This document shows positions 28,119-37,027 of a stretch of 37,808 bases of DNA, piece by piece. This stretch comes from Legionellaceae bacterium (GTDB taxonomy: Bacteria; Pseudomonadota; Gammaproteobacteria; Legionellales; Legionellaceae), in the NCBI GenBank assembly GCA_030148065.1, contig JASBUC010000011.1:1-37808 (forward strand), in the 5' to 3' direction. A model generated the notes under the pieces. It made no database searches. It saw nothing but the letters and a program-made list of their open reading frames with translations, and had not been told where the DNA came from. The translations under genes were made by a program, and so were the position numbers. Position 1 is the stretch's first letter. Each line of letters begins with the position of its first letter.

Positions 28119-28693
28119 AAGTTCATCTGCATTGAATGTTTTGATTTCAAAATTGCTTTAAGCCTAAACTCGTCAAAAATTAGAGTTTTTCGGTTTCGAG
28201 TAAATTCTTTGACCTCTTTAATCTCTTCAAGTCTTGGTTGATGAAGCCAATAATTAGATTCAATGTTTCTCATTAGCTGAGACACTTCCGTATTTGAATC
28301 AGATTGCCCTGTCAAAGACACTTCATCCCCCTGCCGTGTGATTTTTGTAAAATGCACCCCTTTTGGTAGTATTTTGATTATCTCATCAAAAAAATGAACC
28401 AACATGGGGCGATTTTCTTGCAGCTGCTGAATAATATTCATTCTGGCAATCAAGGCATCTTTTACTTTCTTCAACCGTTGAATTTCTTTAATTTGCCGAT
28501 CATAACGGGCAATTTCATCCGTCAAAATTTGATTGCGCTGTCGCTGGCCATCTATTTTATTCTCAAGTAATAAATAAGTACCTATGACAATTACAAAGGC
28601 AATGCCTAAACCAATAGCCATACTCAGTATAAAGTTTTTTTTCTGCCTCTCTCTTAATTCTTCACGCCAAGGTAGAAGATTAATTAGTATCAT
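28115..28693 (-). CDS. pilN: Type IV pilus assembly protein PilN
   Basis: The 192-residue protein starts MILINLLPWREELRERQKKN, the conserved N-terminus that binds cytoplasmic PilM. A membrane helix (about 22-44), a coiled coil and a PilO-like periplasmic domain follow. Its ATG directly abuts the pilM stop. Confidence 0.97.
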   Translation of the reverse strand: MILINLLPWREELRERQKKNFILSMAIGLGIAFVIVIGTYLLLENKIDGQRQRNQILTDEIARYDRQIKEIQRLKKVKDALIARMNIIQQLQENRPMLVHFFDEIIKILPKGVHFTKITRQGDEVSLTGQSDSNTEVSQLMRNIESNYWLHQPRLEEIKEVKEFTRNRKTLIFDEFRLKAILKSKHSMQMNL

Positions 28694-29764
28694 TTAATCT
28701 CCTTGAAACTTTCTAAGGGCCAAACCACAAACAGTCATCAGTGAGGCCGAATCTTGATTCACCCTGTCTGGGTCAACTTTGCTACCAAATGTCATGTTGA
28801 GCGTAGGGGTAGCAAGTAACACTGGCGTATCTAAATCTTGCTCAACCATCGACACTAACCCCTCTATTTGACAGCCCGCTCCTGCTAGTACCAGCATATC
28901 AATCACTGAATAGGAGGTTGTAGAATAAAAATACTGAAGCACTCGCTTTATTTGCAATACAATCATATCAAGATAATTTGATAAAACAGAACTGTTGTAA
29001 TCGTCTGGTAAATTATTGCTTAATTTAGCATCCAGAGCTTCTTCAATGGTTAATCCATAGAAACGAGCAATCTCCTCAGTTAGCTGGCGACCACCAAATT
29101 CTTCTTCTTGGGTAAAAACAACTTGAAGATCATCTAACACTGTTAACTGACTTCGAAACTCTCCGATGTCTAAAATGGCAATAATTTTGTCTTGCCCTTG
29201 ATTTAAAAGCTTGTGTTCAAATTGTTGGCAGGCACGCTGAACTGCATACGACTCAACTTCAACGATTTTCGTCTCCAAGCCGCATTGATTTAACAGGTTG
29301 ACCCGAATATTGACATTTTCCGCCCGAGAAGCAACGACTAGCACATCATTAAAGCCAGGCTTTTTTTCAGCCGGGCCTAAAACTTGAAAATCGATTGAAA
29401 CGTCTTCGATGGCAAATGGAATGTATTTATCTGCCTCAAGGACAACCAGCTCTTCTTCTTCTTGACTTGAGACGCCTTCCTCAAGCTGAATGACTTTGGA
29501 TATAATGGAAGAGTCAGAGACGCAAACTACGGCTTGTTTGGCCTTACAACCCGAGGTATGAATGGCTTCTTTTAGTGCATTAACAATAGCATCTTCATCT
29601 TTAAAGTTTTTGCCTTGCACGGCATTGTCTGGCAAAGCAACTCGTGCGTAAGCTTCGACACAGTAATCGTCCCCCTGACGACTAAGCTCGAGCACTCTCA
29701 CAGCCGAGGTACCTATCTCCACTCCGACCAAAGATTGTTTTTTTTTAAACAGGAGATCTAGCAC
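28694..29764 (-). CDS. pilM: Type IV pilus assembly protein PilM (actin-like ATPase)
   Basis: PilM is a cytoplasmic FtsA/actin-like protein that binds the PilN tail and organises the pilus machine. The 356-residue length is normal. Visible motifs are VGVEIGTSAVRVLEL (phosphate 1), AILDIGEFRSQLTVL (phosphate 2) and MLVLAGAGCQIEGL (adenosine region). The start is GTG at 29764 with AAGGA six bases upstream. It heads the pilMNOPQ operon behind a recognisable promoter. Confidence 0.97.
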   Translation of the reverse strand: MLDLLFKKKQSLVGVEIGTSAVRVLELSRQGDDYCVEAYARVALPDNAVQGKNFKDEDAIVNALKEAIHTSGCKAKQAVVCVSDSSIISKVIQLEEGVSSQEEEELVVLEADKYIPFAIEDVSIDFQVLGPAEKKPGFNDVLVVASRAENVNIRVNLLNQCGLETKIVEVESYAVQRACQQFEHKLLNQGQDKIIAILDIGEFRSQLTVLDDLQVVFTQEEEFGGRQLTEEIARFYGLTIEEALDAKLSNNLPDDYNSSVLSNYLDMIVLQIKRVLQYFYSTTSYSVIDMLVLAGAGCQIEGLVSMVEQDLDTPVLLATPTLNMTFGSKVDPDRVNQDSASLMTVCGLALRKFQGD

Positions 29765-29798
29765 CTAGGATCCTTTCCATAAATTCCATCCAAATCAT

Positions 29799-29826
29799 TC
29801 TATACCAATTGTAGAGAAAGATGCAA
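29799..29826 (-). promoter_or_regulatory. pilMNOPQ promoter
   Basis: On the minus strand, -35 TTGCAT (29821-29826) and -10 TATAGA (29799-29804) are 16 bases apart, about 35 bases before the pilM GTG. Confidence 0.6.
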
Positions 29827-29886
29827 AGCTGCCGCCTCAGAGATCTATAACTCAAAATACTTGAAACGGCGCGTTTATCGTGTTTT

Positions 29887-30312
29887 CTAATCGGCCTGAC
29901 GAACGATCAAAACATCCCCTTTTGCCGTGTTTAAAATAGCATTGGCAGTAGAGCCTAAAATCCGGGCAAAACCGTGACGACTGTGGCTTCCAACCACTAT
30001 TAAATCAGCCCCGATCTTCTGAGCGAGCTCTGTGACTTCATGCTTGATAGAGCCTTGCTCTAAATGCATGTGCTCTTCATCTAGCTCTAAATCTTTCTGG
30101 ACTTTACCCAACGCTTGTTTGGCTTGCTTGTTAATTTCTTCTTCAACGTCAGCAAATCCAACAAAACCAGGATAGGCATAAGTCGGTACTGGTTCAATGA
30201 CATGAACCACATGCAACTCAGCGCCGTACTGCTTCGCAATTTCATTGGCCTTTTGACAAACCTTTAGACTAACTTCGTCAAAGTCCACAGCAAATAATAT
30301 TTTTTGATACAT
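29887..30312 (-). CDS. Universal stress protein, UspA family
   Basis: This is a single-domain, 141-residue cytoplasmic stress protein. It begins KILFAVDFDEVS and ends with the ATP-binding signature GSHSRHGFARILGSTANAIL (G-2X-G-9X-G-S/T type, slightly altered) followed by VLIVR. Such proteins are induced by growth arrest and stress; the exact role is unknown. A strong AAGGAGTG lies 7 bases before the ATG. It lies between the pil operon and asnS, separated from asnS by a hairpin. Confidence 0.93.
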   Translation of the reverse strand: MYQKILFAVDFDEVSLKVCQKANEIAKQYGAELHVVHVIEPVPTYAYPGFVGFADVEEEINKQAKQALGKVQKDLELDEEHMHLEQGSIKHEVTELAQKIGADLIVVGSHSRHGFARILGSTANAILNTAKGDVLIVRQAD

Positions 30313-30354
30313 AGCAATTCACTCCTTGATTAATCTCAATTCAATTAAGTCATT

Positions 30355-30384
30355 CAGGGCAAACGCATGAATGCGTTTGCTCTG
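30355..30384 (-). terminator. Hairpin after asnS
   Basis: A 14-bp stem (30355-30368 with 30371-30384, one G-U pair) with a 2-base loop immediately follows the asnS stop. There is no proper U-tract on the minus strand, so it may be a 3'-end stabiliser or processing hairpin rather than a classical intrinsic terminator. Confidence 0.55.
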
Positions 30385-31782
30385 TTAATACATTGCATTC
30401 CCAGGCACTCTTGGATAAGGGATAACATCTCGCACATTGGCAAGCCCTGTGACATAACTAATCATGCGCTCTAGACCTAACCCAAAGCCTGCGTGAGGGA
30501 CAGTGCCATACCTACGAAGATCTCGGTACCATTGATACATTTCTTTCTCAACCTGACACTCATCCATTCTTCTGTCTAATACTTGCAAGCGCTCTTCCCG
30601 CTGACTACCCCCAATGATTTCACCAATGCCGGGTGCCAACACATCCATCGCCGCTACTGTTTTTTCATCATCATTGAGTCTCATGTAAAAACCCTTAATG
30701 TCTTTAGGATAATCGGTGATGACCACGGGACACTTGCACAACTCTTCTGATAAATACCGTTCGTGTTCAGACTGCAGATCCACCCCCCACTCTACTGGAA
30801 ACTCAAAACTGCGCTTGGCTTGTTTTAACTTTTCAATCGCCAGAGAGTAAGACATGACCTCAAACGCTGATTTTTCCATCGCTTGTAGTCGGCTTAAACA
30901 AGTTTTATCAATAAACTGGTTGAAAAAGGCAAGATCATCTTCACAATTTTCCAATACCATTTTTACCAAACGCTTTAGCATTTGTTCTGCCAAACCGATA
31001 ATGTCATTTAAATCAGCAAAAGCAAGCTCAGGCTCCACCATCCAAAATTCCGCTAAGTGGCGTGAGGTGTGTGAATTTTCAGCTCTGAACGTTGGGCCAA
31101 AGGTATAAACTTTGCTCATCGCCATACAGTAGGCTTCAACGTTTAATTGACCGGAAACGGTTAAAAAAGTCTCTCGACCAAAAAAGTCCTTGCTAAAATC
31201 AACGTTATTTTGCTCGGTTTTGGGTACATTTAATAAATCTAAGGTGCTCACTCTGAATAAATCACCAGCACCCTCGCAGTCATTTGAAGTGATAATCGGG
31301 GTGTGCACCCAAAAATAACCTTGCTCATGAAAGAATTGATGGATGGCTTGAGAGAGAACGTGTCGTACTCGTGTGACCGCACTGATGGTATTGGTGCGAA
31401 CTCTTAGGTGTGAGACTTCTCGCAAATACTCAAGCGTATGACGCTTTGCTTGAATGGGGTAGGTATCTGGGTTTTCGACCCAGCCCACCACACACACGCT
31501 TGTTGCTTGAATTTCATAGGTTTGGCCTTTGCCTTGTGAGGCAACCAAGTTCCCTGTGACCTCGACAGAACAACCGGCGGTTAATTTTAGAACGTCTGTC
31601 TGATAATTTTCTAGAGACTCTGGAATCACTGCTTGAATGGCATTAAAACAACTGCCATCGTGTACCTGTAAGAATGAAATACCAGCTTTAGAATCTCGCC
31701 TGGTTTTTACCCACCCTTGAATGGTCACCATACTGCTTTCTTCTACCGCACCTGAAAGTAATGACTTAATTGAGTTGCTCAC
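30385..31782 (-). CDS. asnS: Asparaginyl-tRNA synthetase
   Basis: AsnRS charges tRNA-Asn. The 465-residue class IIb enzyme (E. coli 466) has an N-terminal OB-fold ([20 protein letters not shown]), motif 2 ([20 protein letters not shown]) and motif 3 near the C-terminus ([13 protein letters not shown]), ending [10 protein letters not shown]. The start is the GTG at 31782: an AAGG lies 8 bases upstream and the protein then begins MSNSIK, like the family. The longer GTG at 31791 overlaps the ribosome binding site. It is divergent from a small secreted protein gene. Confidence 0.97.
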   Translation of the reverse strand: MSNSIKSLLSGAVEESSMVTIQGWVKTRRDSKAGISFLQVHDGSCFNAIQAVIPESLENYQTDVLKLTAGCSVEVTGNLVASQGKGQTYEIQATSVCVVGWVENPDTYPIQAKRHTLEYLREVSHLRVRTNTISAVTRVRHVLSQAIHQFFHEQGYFWVHTPIITSNDCEGAGDLFRVSTLDLLNVPKTEQNNVDFSKDFFGRETFLTVSGQLNVEAYCMAMSKVYTFGPTFRAENSHTSRHLAEFWMVEPELAFADLNDIIGLAEQMLKRLVKMVLENCEDDLAFFNQFIDKTCLSRLQAMEKSAFEVMSYSLAIEKLKQAKRSFEFPVEWGVDLQSEHERYLSEELCKCPVVITDYPKDIKGFYMRLNDDEKTVAAMDVLAPGIGEIIGGSQREERLQVLDRRMDECQVEKEMYQWYRDLRRYGTVPHAGFGLGLERMISYVTGLANVRDVIPYPRVPGNAMY

Positions 31783-31839
31783 TAAAAACACCTTCTGCTA
31801 CACTCGAACTTAATTTTTGAGAGTATATACCCAAACTAG

Positions 31840-32403
31840 ATGAAAATGCACCGATCCCTTCTAGTCTCTTTAAGCTTACTGCCTCTAATTGGCTTTAGTG
31901 CTGATGAGGCGATGACTGATTTAAGACTCTTCTCCCCTTTTGCGGCCGCCCCATTTCAAGTCACCACCAAGGTTAAAAAGCAAGTTGAGGGCGAGTGCGT
32001 TGCTCATTCTAGCGACAATCCGCAAGAGCGAGCCTATCGCTGCCAGAGTGAGGAAAAGACTTTTCAGACTTGTTTTGCCAGAAAGTACGGCGAAGACAGT
32101 CGATTAATTTGCGTGAACTCCCCTTGGCAAGCCACTATTACAGAGCTGCAACTAAGTCTGCCACTGCCCAAAATTGAGAATAAAGCGCTTGATATGTCTC
32201 GCGCCACCCCTTGGGCATTAGAGCTTAATGACAACGTTCTTTGCCGACGAACTCATCAACAAACCCGTGGCGAGTACGTGTGCAATGACGGCTCAAGCCT
32301 GAGCCTTCCGGTTTATCGCTGTGCACCCACCTGGACCATCGCCCGCAAAGACCCTCTAACTCAACAACAAGACCACGTCAAAATCGCCCGCGCATGGTTT
32401 TAG
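31840..32403 (+). CDS. Secreted Cys-rich protein of unknown function
   Basis: The 187-residue protein has a clear Sec signal peptide (about 1-20, cleavage after GFSA). Seven cysteines lie in the mature part. Its last third reads ATPWALELNDNVLC, then YVCNDG, then PTWTIARKD and a KIARAWF ending. I recall similar PWAL...C...W.I...AW patterns in unnamed exported proteins of Legionella and relatives, but no function is known. It would act in the periplasm or outside. It is divergent from asnS, with a shared palindromic TATATA (31824-31829) in the 57-base gap. The repeat cluster begins 5 bases after its stop. Confidence 0.8.
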   Translation: MKMHRSLLVSLSLLPLIGFSADEAMTDLRLFSPFAAAPFQVTTKVKKQVEGECVAHSSDNPQERAYRCQSEEKTFQTCFARKYGEDSRLICVNSPWQATITELQLSLPLPKIENKALDMSRATPWALELNDNVLCRRTHQQTRGEYVCNDGSSLSLPVYRCAPTWTIARKDPLTQQQDHVKIARAWF

Positions 32404-32407
32404 AATT

Positions 32408-32688
32408 ACAAAGAAGTGCCACTCTCTCTCATAGGAAAAATTCTAACGCAACTCAAATATCACTCAAGGCAGCAAAAGGATCCCGAACTACAAAGAAGTG
32501 CCACTCTCTACCACATAAGAATGGCTCTAACGCAACTCAAACCTCGCTCAAGGGAGGATTTTGCTGCCTATTGGATTTAAATTATGAGAAGGAAGCGCAG
32601 TGGACTGCCGTCCATGAGCACTCATTCGAGAAATTTAAATTCAATAGGCAGCAAAAGGATCCCGAACTACAAAGAAGTGCCACTCTCT
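32408..32688. repeat. Direct-repeat cluster
   Basis: A 20-base core (ACAAAGAAGTGCCACTCTCT) occurs at 32408-32427, 32490-32509 and 32669-32688. A 42-base block containing it is identical at 32468-32509 and 32647-32688. Another segment (TCTAACGCAACTCAAA) recurs at 32442-32457 and 32526-32541, so the first two units repeat at about 82-84 bases. The cluster fills the gap between two convergent genes and runs into the 3' end of the NTPDase gene. It has the look of a dispersed genomic repeat. A 114-codon frame across it is made of repeated peptide and is not taken as a gene. Confidence 0.9.
32559..32656. repeat. Inverted repeat inside the direct-repeat cluster
   Basis: Arms of 25 bases (32559-32583 and 32632-32656) are inverted copies with one mismatch, around a 48-base loop that has further short palindromes. 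The right arm is continuous with the second copy of the 42-base direct repeat. Confidence 0.85.
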
Positions 32689-33809
32689 CTAAACAAGAGG
32701 GCTCCTGCGGTCCAGCCATACTGCCGCCTGGACGGTAAAATCAACTCTGTCTTATCCGACAAATGATAAGCATCATGCAACAATGCATAAAAATAGCTGC
32801 TGTTAAAACAATAGGCAAAACTGTAGTTCGTCTCATTTGGCAATCGAGTCTTTATCATGTCCCAAGTGGTGTTACAGAACGATTGATTGGCGCTTTCATA
32901 CAAATCACCTAGGGGAACTGGTTCAGTCTGCTGGCTCTCTAATGCCTTGATAAGATAGGGCATTGCACCTAAAACGGCCCAACGTTTGTCCCAGACAGGG
33001 TGCCCTTTTAAGCTTTGACTTACTTGGTGCACCTTATCTATTGAGACGCGCAAGGCGTTACGACATAAAGCCCATTGTCCATCGCCCAGTTGGCCATTAG
33101 ACAAGGGGTATTCTTGTGAGAAACAATGCAAATTGTCCATGTATTGGTGCAAAATATCGTTTAAGCCCAGTCCTAAGAAACTTATGCTCACCAGGCTATA
33201 GTGCTTTGCTCCCCAAGAAATGCTTAGAGCATTGGGGTTTTCATCTGCCTCACTGGTAGGGATCTGGTAGGCAATCTGAGTGGATGCTCCGCCAAAATCC
33301 ATCACGGGTAATAGAGCGTGCTTTTCTTTGTCTTCTAGTAAGCTAAAAGCATTAACGCCTAACCAGGCAAAGAGGCCTTCCTCTTTACCGGAGATGGTAC
33401 GAGCTTCCCTAAGATCATAGCTATTTTCCTCAGCTAAGAGCATGAGCCTTTGGTAGATGGCTTCTTGCTTTGCCTCTGAGAGCAAACGCATGCCTGCTGT
33501 ACCCAGTACTGAAATTGGTAATTGCTGGCTGTTACTATTTATAAGCAGTGGATCGACCAGTTCTCTGAAGTAAGTTAAGATTTGTTCTTCATTCAGAGAA
33601 GAAAGCCCCCCTTCTTGCAAACGTTCAGCGAGTAACTCAAGCGTCTTTATTGTGCCACTGCCATTGCTTTGGTAGCGATACAAAAAAGCGCGACTGCCTG
33701 TGCTGCCAGCATCGACGATTATCTGACAGTGATAAGGGCTCTCACAATTGTCTGAAGCGACCCCATCTAATCCTATCAACGCCAAACAAAAAAAGGCCAG
33801 TAGCCGCAT
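32667..33809 (-). CDS. Secreted GDA1/CD39-family NTPDase (apyrase)
   Basis: Ecto-NTPDases hydrolyse nucleoside tri- and diphosphates outside the cell. The family is mainly eukaryotic, with well-known Legionella members (such as Lpg1905) that aid intracellular growth. All five apyrase conserved regions are visible: DAGSTGSR (33-40), GTAGMR (103-108), ISGKEEGLFAWLGVN (139-153, Glu144 as likely base), MDFGGASTQIAY (170-181) and YGWTAGALLF (364-373). The ATG at 33809 gives 380 residues with a Sec signal peptide ending near GVAS; a longer TTG frame from 33884 would bury that signal. The last six residues (ESGTSL) and the stop lie in a repeat copy, so the natural C-terminus may have been replaced. 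It lies 71 bases after recR on the same strand. Confidence 0.92.
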   Translation of the reverse strand: MRLLAFFCLALIGLDGVASDNCESPYHCQIIVDAGSTGSRAFLYRYQSNGSGTIKTLELLAERLQEGGLSSLNEEQILTYFRELVDPLLINSNSQQLPISVLGTAGMRLLSEAKQEAIYQRLMLLAEENSYDLREARTISGKEEGLFAWLGVNAFSLLEDKEKHALLPVMDFGGASTQIAYQIPTSEADENPNALSISWGAKHYSLVSISFLGLGLNDILHQYMDNLHCFSQEYPLSNGQLGDGQWALCRNALRVSIDKVHQVSQSLKGHPVWDKRWAVLGAMPYLIKALESQQTEPVPLGDLYESANQSFCNTTWDMIKTRLPNETNYSFAYCFNSSYFYALLHDAYHLSDKTELILPSRRQYGWTAGALLFRESGTSL

Positions 33810-33880
33810 AAATGCACCAAAAAAAATTAAAGAGTGCAAATAATACACAAAAAAAGCCTGGGATTCAAATTGAGTGTCGT

Positions 33881-34489
33881 TCAATCACAAAGCGCGCGTG
33901 CAGACAATGCTTGACCAATGGTATTGGCATTTAGGTACTCAAGTTCACCACCCACAGGGATCCCATAGGCAAGACGAGTGAGTGTCAACGCTTGGTTTTT
34001 TAACTTCTGAGTAATAAAGTGAATGGTTGCCTCACCTTCGACTGTGGGGCTCAGGGCTAAAATAACTTCTTTAATTGGCTCATCATTAACGCGCTGAAAA
34101 AGCTTATCGAGAAAAAGCTCATTCGGGCCAATGCCATCAATGGGGGAAAGCAACCCTTTCAGAACAAAATAGCGGCCATTAAAAGAGCCTGACTGTTCAA
34201 TCATTTTAACATCAAGCGGGTTTGCTACCACACAGAGGGCTGCAGAATTACGATTAGTAGCTAGACAAAGGTTACAGAGAGCTTGCTCCGTAAGGGTTTG
34301 ACAAAGTTCACAATGAGACACCTTGTCTAGAGCGTTTGATAAGGCGTCGGCCAAATCTCGCCCCTTGTCACGATTGTGCTGTAGTAAATGGTAGGCCATA
34401 CGAGAAGCAGACTTTTGCCCTACCCCAGGTAAGACACAAAAAGCCTGCTCCAATTGTTCGATTAAAGAATAAGAATTATTCTTGATCAT
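33881..34489 (-). CDS. recR: Recombination mediator RecR
   Basis: RecR works with RecO (and RecF) to load RecA on gapped DNA. At 202 residues it is the usual length. The helix-hairpin-helix [17 protein letters not shown] is at about 19-35, the four-cysteine zinc motif (CELCQ...CNLC) at 60-75, and a Toprim domain follows (about 82-180). Its start overlaps ybaB by 14 bases in the conserved dnaX-ybaB-recR order. Confidence 0.97.
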   Translation of the reverse strand: MIKNNSYSLIEQLEQAFCVLPGVGQKSASRMAYHLLQHNRDKGRDLADALSNALDKVSHCELCQTLTEQALCNLCLATNRNSAALCVVANPLDVKMIEQSGSFNGRYFVLKGLLSPIDGIGPNELFLDKLFQRVNDEPIKEVILALSPTVEGEATIHFITQKLKNQALTLTRLAYGIPVGGELEYLNANTIGQALSARALCD

Positions 34490-34820
34490 CTTCAGTCGGA
34501 AGATTGAAATCAGTTGGAATGTTTAGACCAGCTGTTAGCTGACTAATCTTCTCTTTAGAAATTGCTTCAATCTTGCGAACGGCATCATTCACTGCTGCTG
34601 CAACTAAGTCTTCTAACATTTCAATGTCTTCATCCATCATGTTTGGATTAATCTTTACGGCAGACACGTCGTGACGACCATTCATGGTGACTTTAACCAA
34701 ACCACCGCCAGATTCACCAACTACGGTGACTTCTGTCAGCTGTTGTTGCGCATCTTGCATTTTTTTCTGCATTTTTTGCGCTTCTTTCATCAAGTTATTC
34801 AAGTTCCCATTCATATCCAT
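34476..34820 (-). CDS. ybaB: Nucleoid-associated protein YbaB/EbfC
   Basis: YbaB/EbfC is a small dimeric DNA-binding protein of 114 residues. The helical start ([20 protein letters not shown]) and the core [20 protein letters not shown] are typical. The ATG at 34820 is preferred over a GTG at 34826 because AAGG lies 7 bases upstream of the ATG. It lies between dnaX and recR. Confidence 0.96.
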   Translation of the reverse strand: MDMNGNLNNLMKEAQKMQKKMQDAQQQLTEVTVVGESGGGLVKVTMNGRHDVSAVKINPNMMDEDIEMLEDLVAAAVNDAVRKIEAISKEKISQLTAGLNIPTDFNLPTEDDQE

Positions 34821-34860
34821 TAGCACACCTTCTATTGTAAGTTAAATTCTTAATGACTAA

Positions 34861-36591
34861 TTATAGCTCAGTTTTTTCAGGCTTGATAGTCTCAGACAAG
34901 ATTTCACCCTGACACTGCTTAACCATCTGGTTTAGAGTACTGTCTGCCAGCAGCCCATCTTTTGCATTCTGTAGCCGCTCTTTTTCTTGTGCTTGCTTCT
35001 CTCTAAACGGTGATTTTAGTACATCACTGCTGTAGTTTATATCTAATTTTATCTTTTGGCTAAACGCTCTTTCCAAGCAACTAGTTATTCTGTCTAACAC
35101 GATGTCATTGACAATTGAGCGATGACCTTCTTCAAGCTTTAGGGTCAAAACACCGTTAGCAGAGAGCTCTATAAATTCAGACTGATTCAAAACAGTTTGA
35201 GCCAGCCCACCCAGCCGAAAGCTTGGCACTAAACGCGCCCAATTATCACGACTTGGCGTCTCAGCTGCCATTGTACTTGATTTTTCAGCAGCCTTAGGAC
35301 TCTCTGCCATGGGCTTTACAGTTTCTTGATCCGCTTGCGATGTGGCAGCCACTTTTACCGCGTTTTGTACCGTTTTGGGCGTCAAGGTTGGTATCTCTTG
35401 GGCGCTTGTCACCATCTTTGGCTCTATGACTGTATTCTTTGGCAAGTCTTGCAAGGCCTTCAGCTCTTGCTTCGGTAAAGATGCTTCACTGACCGTTGCA
35501 TCCCCCAAAGAAAAGACTAACATTCGAATCAGCAACATTTCAAAGGCAATGAAGGGTTGACTAATGATGGAGAGCTCTTCTTTGCTTTTTAGGGCCATCT
35601 GATAGAATAGTTGTAAGTCTTCAGCATTGACTAGCTCATTCAGTGCTAATAGTTGCTCGTCTTCTCCTGCAAGGTCACAGCTCACATCACCACTGACTTT
35701 TAAAATGGCTAATTGATGAAACACAGAAAGGATCTCATCGATTAAGACCGATAAATCCACGCCCTGACTTCTAATTTGTTGACTCAAGGCAAGTGTCTGC
35801 TGTCGGTCTTTTCTAAAAACTGCGCTTAACAATTCTGAAAGATTGCCAAAGTCAACCATGCCAATCATCTGTCGCACCACGTCTTGGCTAACCGAGCCAT
35901 TACCAAGTGCGATTGCCCCATCTAAAAGGCTTAAACCATCTCGCATACTACCATTGGCACTCTTTGCCAATGCAAGCAAGCTCTCTTGTTCATAAGAAAC
36001 TTGTTCTTTATCTAAGATCTTGGCCATTTGCTTAGCAATTTCATCGGGTAGCAAATTTCTTAAATGAAAACGAATGCAGCGTGACAGAATGGTCACAGGC
36101 AGTTTGTCTGGATTTGTGGTTGCTAAAATAAACTTCACATGTGGAGGCGGCTCTTCTAAGGTCTTTAGTAAGGCATTAAAGCTGTGGGTTGAGAGCATGT
36201 GCACTTCATCAATGATGTATATCTTGTACTGTCCCTTGCTTGGCAAATACTGGACATTTTCTAGTAGCTCTCGCGTATCCTCAACTTTTGTTCGAGAGGC
36301 TGCATCAATCTCAATCACATCCATGAAACTGCCCTCACTAAAGGATTGGCAATTATCACACTGAAGACACGGTGCATTCGCCCAGCCTTGCTCACAATTT
36401 AACGCCTTAGCAAGAATGCGAGCGATGGTTGTTTTTCCCACCCCTCGGGTTCCTGAAAAAAGCCAGGCATGATGAACTCGACCGCTTATGAGCGCATTCT
36501 TTAAAGACACACAGACCGTCTCTTGGCCAATGATTTCATCAAATTTGCTTGGGCGCCAACTCCTAGCAAGCGCTTTGTATGTAATCTGCAA
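34861..36591 (-). CDS. dnaX: DNA polymerase III subunits tau/gamma
   Basis: DnaX is the clamp-loader ATPase of the replisome. The 576-residue protein begins LQITYKALARSWRPSKFDEI, the family's normal start. Walker A GTRGVGKTT, a four-cysteine zinc module (CEQGW...CLQC..C), Walker B IIDEVHML and the SRC arginine-finger motif (ILSRC) follow. A proline/alanine-rich linker (about 390-470) leads to the C-terminal tau domain. The start is a TTG at 36591, with AGAGG seven bases upstream. The frame stays open to 36759, but that part is the 4.5S RNA gene, so the longer N-terminus is rejected. Confidence 0.93.
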   Translation of the reverse strand: MQITYKALARSWRPSKFDEIIGQETVCVSLKNALISGRVHHAWLFSGTRGVGKTTIARILAKALNCEQGWANAPCLQCDNCQSFSEGSFMDVIEIDAASRTKVEDTRELLENVQYLPSKGQYKIYIIDEVHMLSTHSFNALLKTLEEPPPHVKFILATTNPDKLPVTILSRCIRFHLRNLLPDEIAKQMAKILDKEQVSYEQESLLALAKSANGSMRDGLSLLDGAIALGNGSVSQDVVRQMIGMVDFGNLSELLSAVFRKDRQQTLALSQQIRSQGVDLSVLIDEILSVFHQLAILKVSGDVSCDLAGEDEQLLALNELVNAEDLQLFYQMALKSKEELSIISQPFIAFEMLLIRMLVFSLGDATVSEASLPKQELKALQDLPKNTVIEPKMVTSAQEIPTLTPKTVQNAVKVAATSQADQETVKPMAESPKAAEKSSTMAAETPSRDNWARLVPSFRLGGLAQTVLNQSEFIELSANGVLTLKLEEGHRSIVNDIVLDRITSCLERAFSQKIKLDINYSSDVLKSPFREKQAQEKERLQNAKDGLLADSTLNQMVKQCQGEILSETIKPEKTEL

Positions 36592-36654
36592 GCCCACACC
36601 TCTAATTAATTTACGGTTAGTAATGCGATGGGTATACCTTGGGTATCTAAAGAT

Positions 36655-36768
36655 GGGCGGCAGCCTTAAAAGCCACATCCCGACGCCCGAGTCGGCTGCT
36701 ACCGCTGCTCCCTTCCGGGCCTGACGGGGTTTGCAACTTATCGTCGTGAGAGGACCCATAAGGCCACC
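36655..36768 (-). ncRNA. ffs: Signal recognition particle RNA (4.5S)
   Basis: On the minus strand this stretch has the conserved SRP apical domain: GTCAGGCCCGGAAGGGAGCA followed by GCGGTAGCAG and a CGGGATGT return strand. The two ends pair over ten bases (GGTGGCCTTA with TAAGGCTGCC, including wobbles), giving about 114 nucleotides, the E. coli 4.5S length. It ends about 64 bases before the dnaX start codon, a location shared by related genomes. No clear promoter was recognised upstream. Boundaries are uncertain by a few bases. Confidence 0.95.
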
Positions 36769-36890
36769 ATATTGCTGTGTCGAGGAACTAAGAAACGTTC
36801 CAAATCAATGACACAAACTCGCAGCAAAGATATCAGAATTTATTAAATTAACCAAGCGCCAAATAAAAAAACTTCTTATAAAAAATGCAG

Positions 36891-36918
36891 TTGACATTTT
36901 TACAGTTCCGAGTATGAT
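36891..36918 (+). promoter_or_regulatory. tRNA-Lys/tRNA-Arg promoter
   Basis: A consensus -35 TTGACA (36891-36896) and -10 TATGAT (36913-36918) are 16 bases apart. A GC-rich discriminator (GCGCC) follows, typical of stringently controlled stable-RNA promoters. The tRNA begins 14 bases later. Confidence 0.85.
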
Positions 36919-36932
36919 TAGCGCCTCTTGAT

Positions 36933-37008
36933 GGGCCGTTAGCTCAGTCGGTAGAGCAGGAGGCTTTTAACCTCTGTGTCATAGGTTCGACCCCTATACG
37001 GCCCACCA
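36933..37008 (+). tRNA. tRNA-Lys (anticodon TTT)
   Basis: Full cloverleaf: acceptor GGGCCGT pairs with ACGGCCC, the anticodon loop is CTTTTAA with TTT at 36966-36968, the T loop has GGTTCGACCCC, and the CCA end is encoded. It reads AAA and AAG codons. Confidence 0.98.
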
Positions 37009-37027
37009 TCATTACAATATATGCTAA

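Noticed and set aside
32394-32738. 114-residue frame across the repeat cluster
   Set aside because: It consists of translated repeat copies (RSATLS recurring), has no start signal, and overlaps both neighbouring genes.
33810-33884. 25-residue extension of the NTPDase
   Set aside because: It begins at a TTG and would bury the signal peptide that starts at the ATG at 33809.
36592-36759. 56-residue extension of DnaX
   Set aside because: The distal part is the 4.5S RNA gene and the encoded peptide is not DnaX-like.
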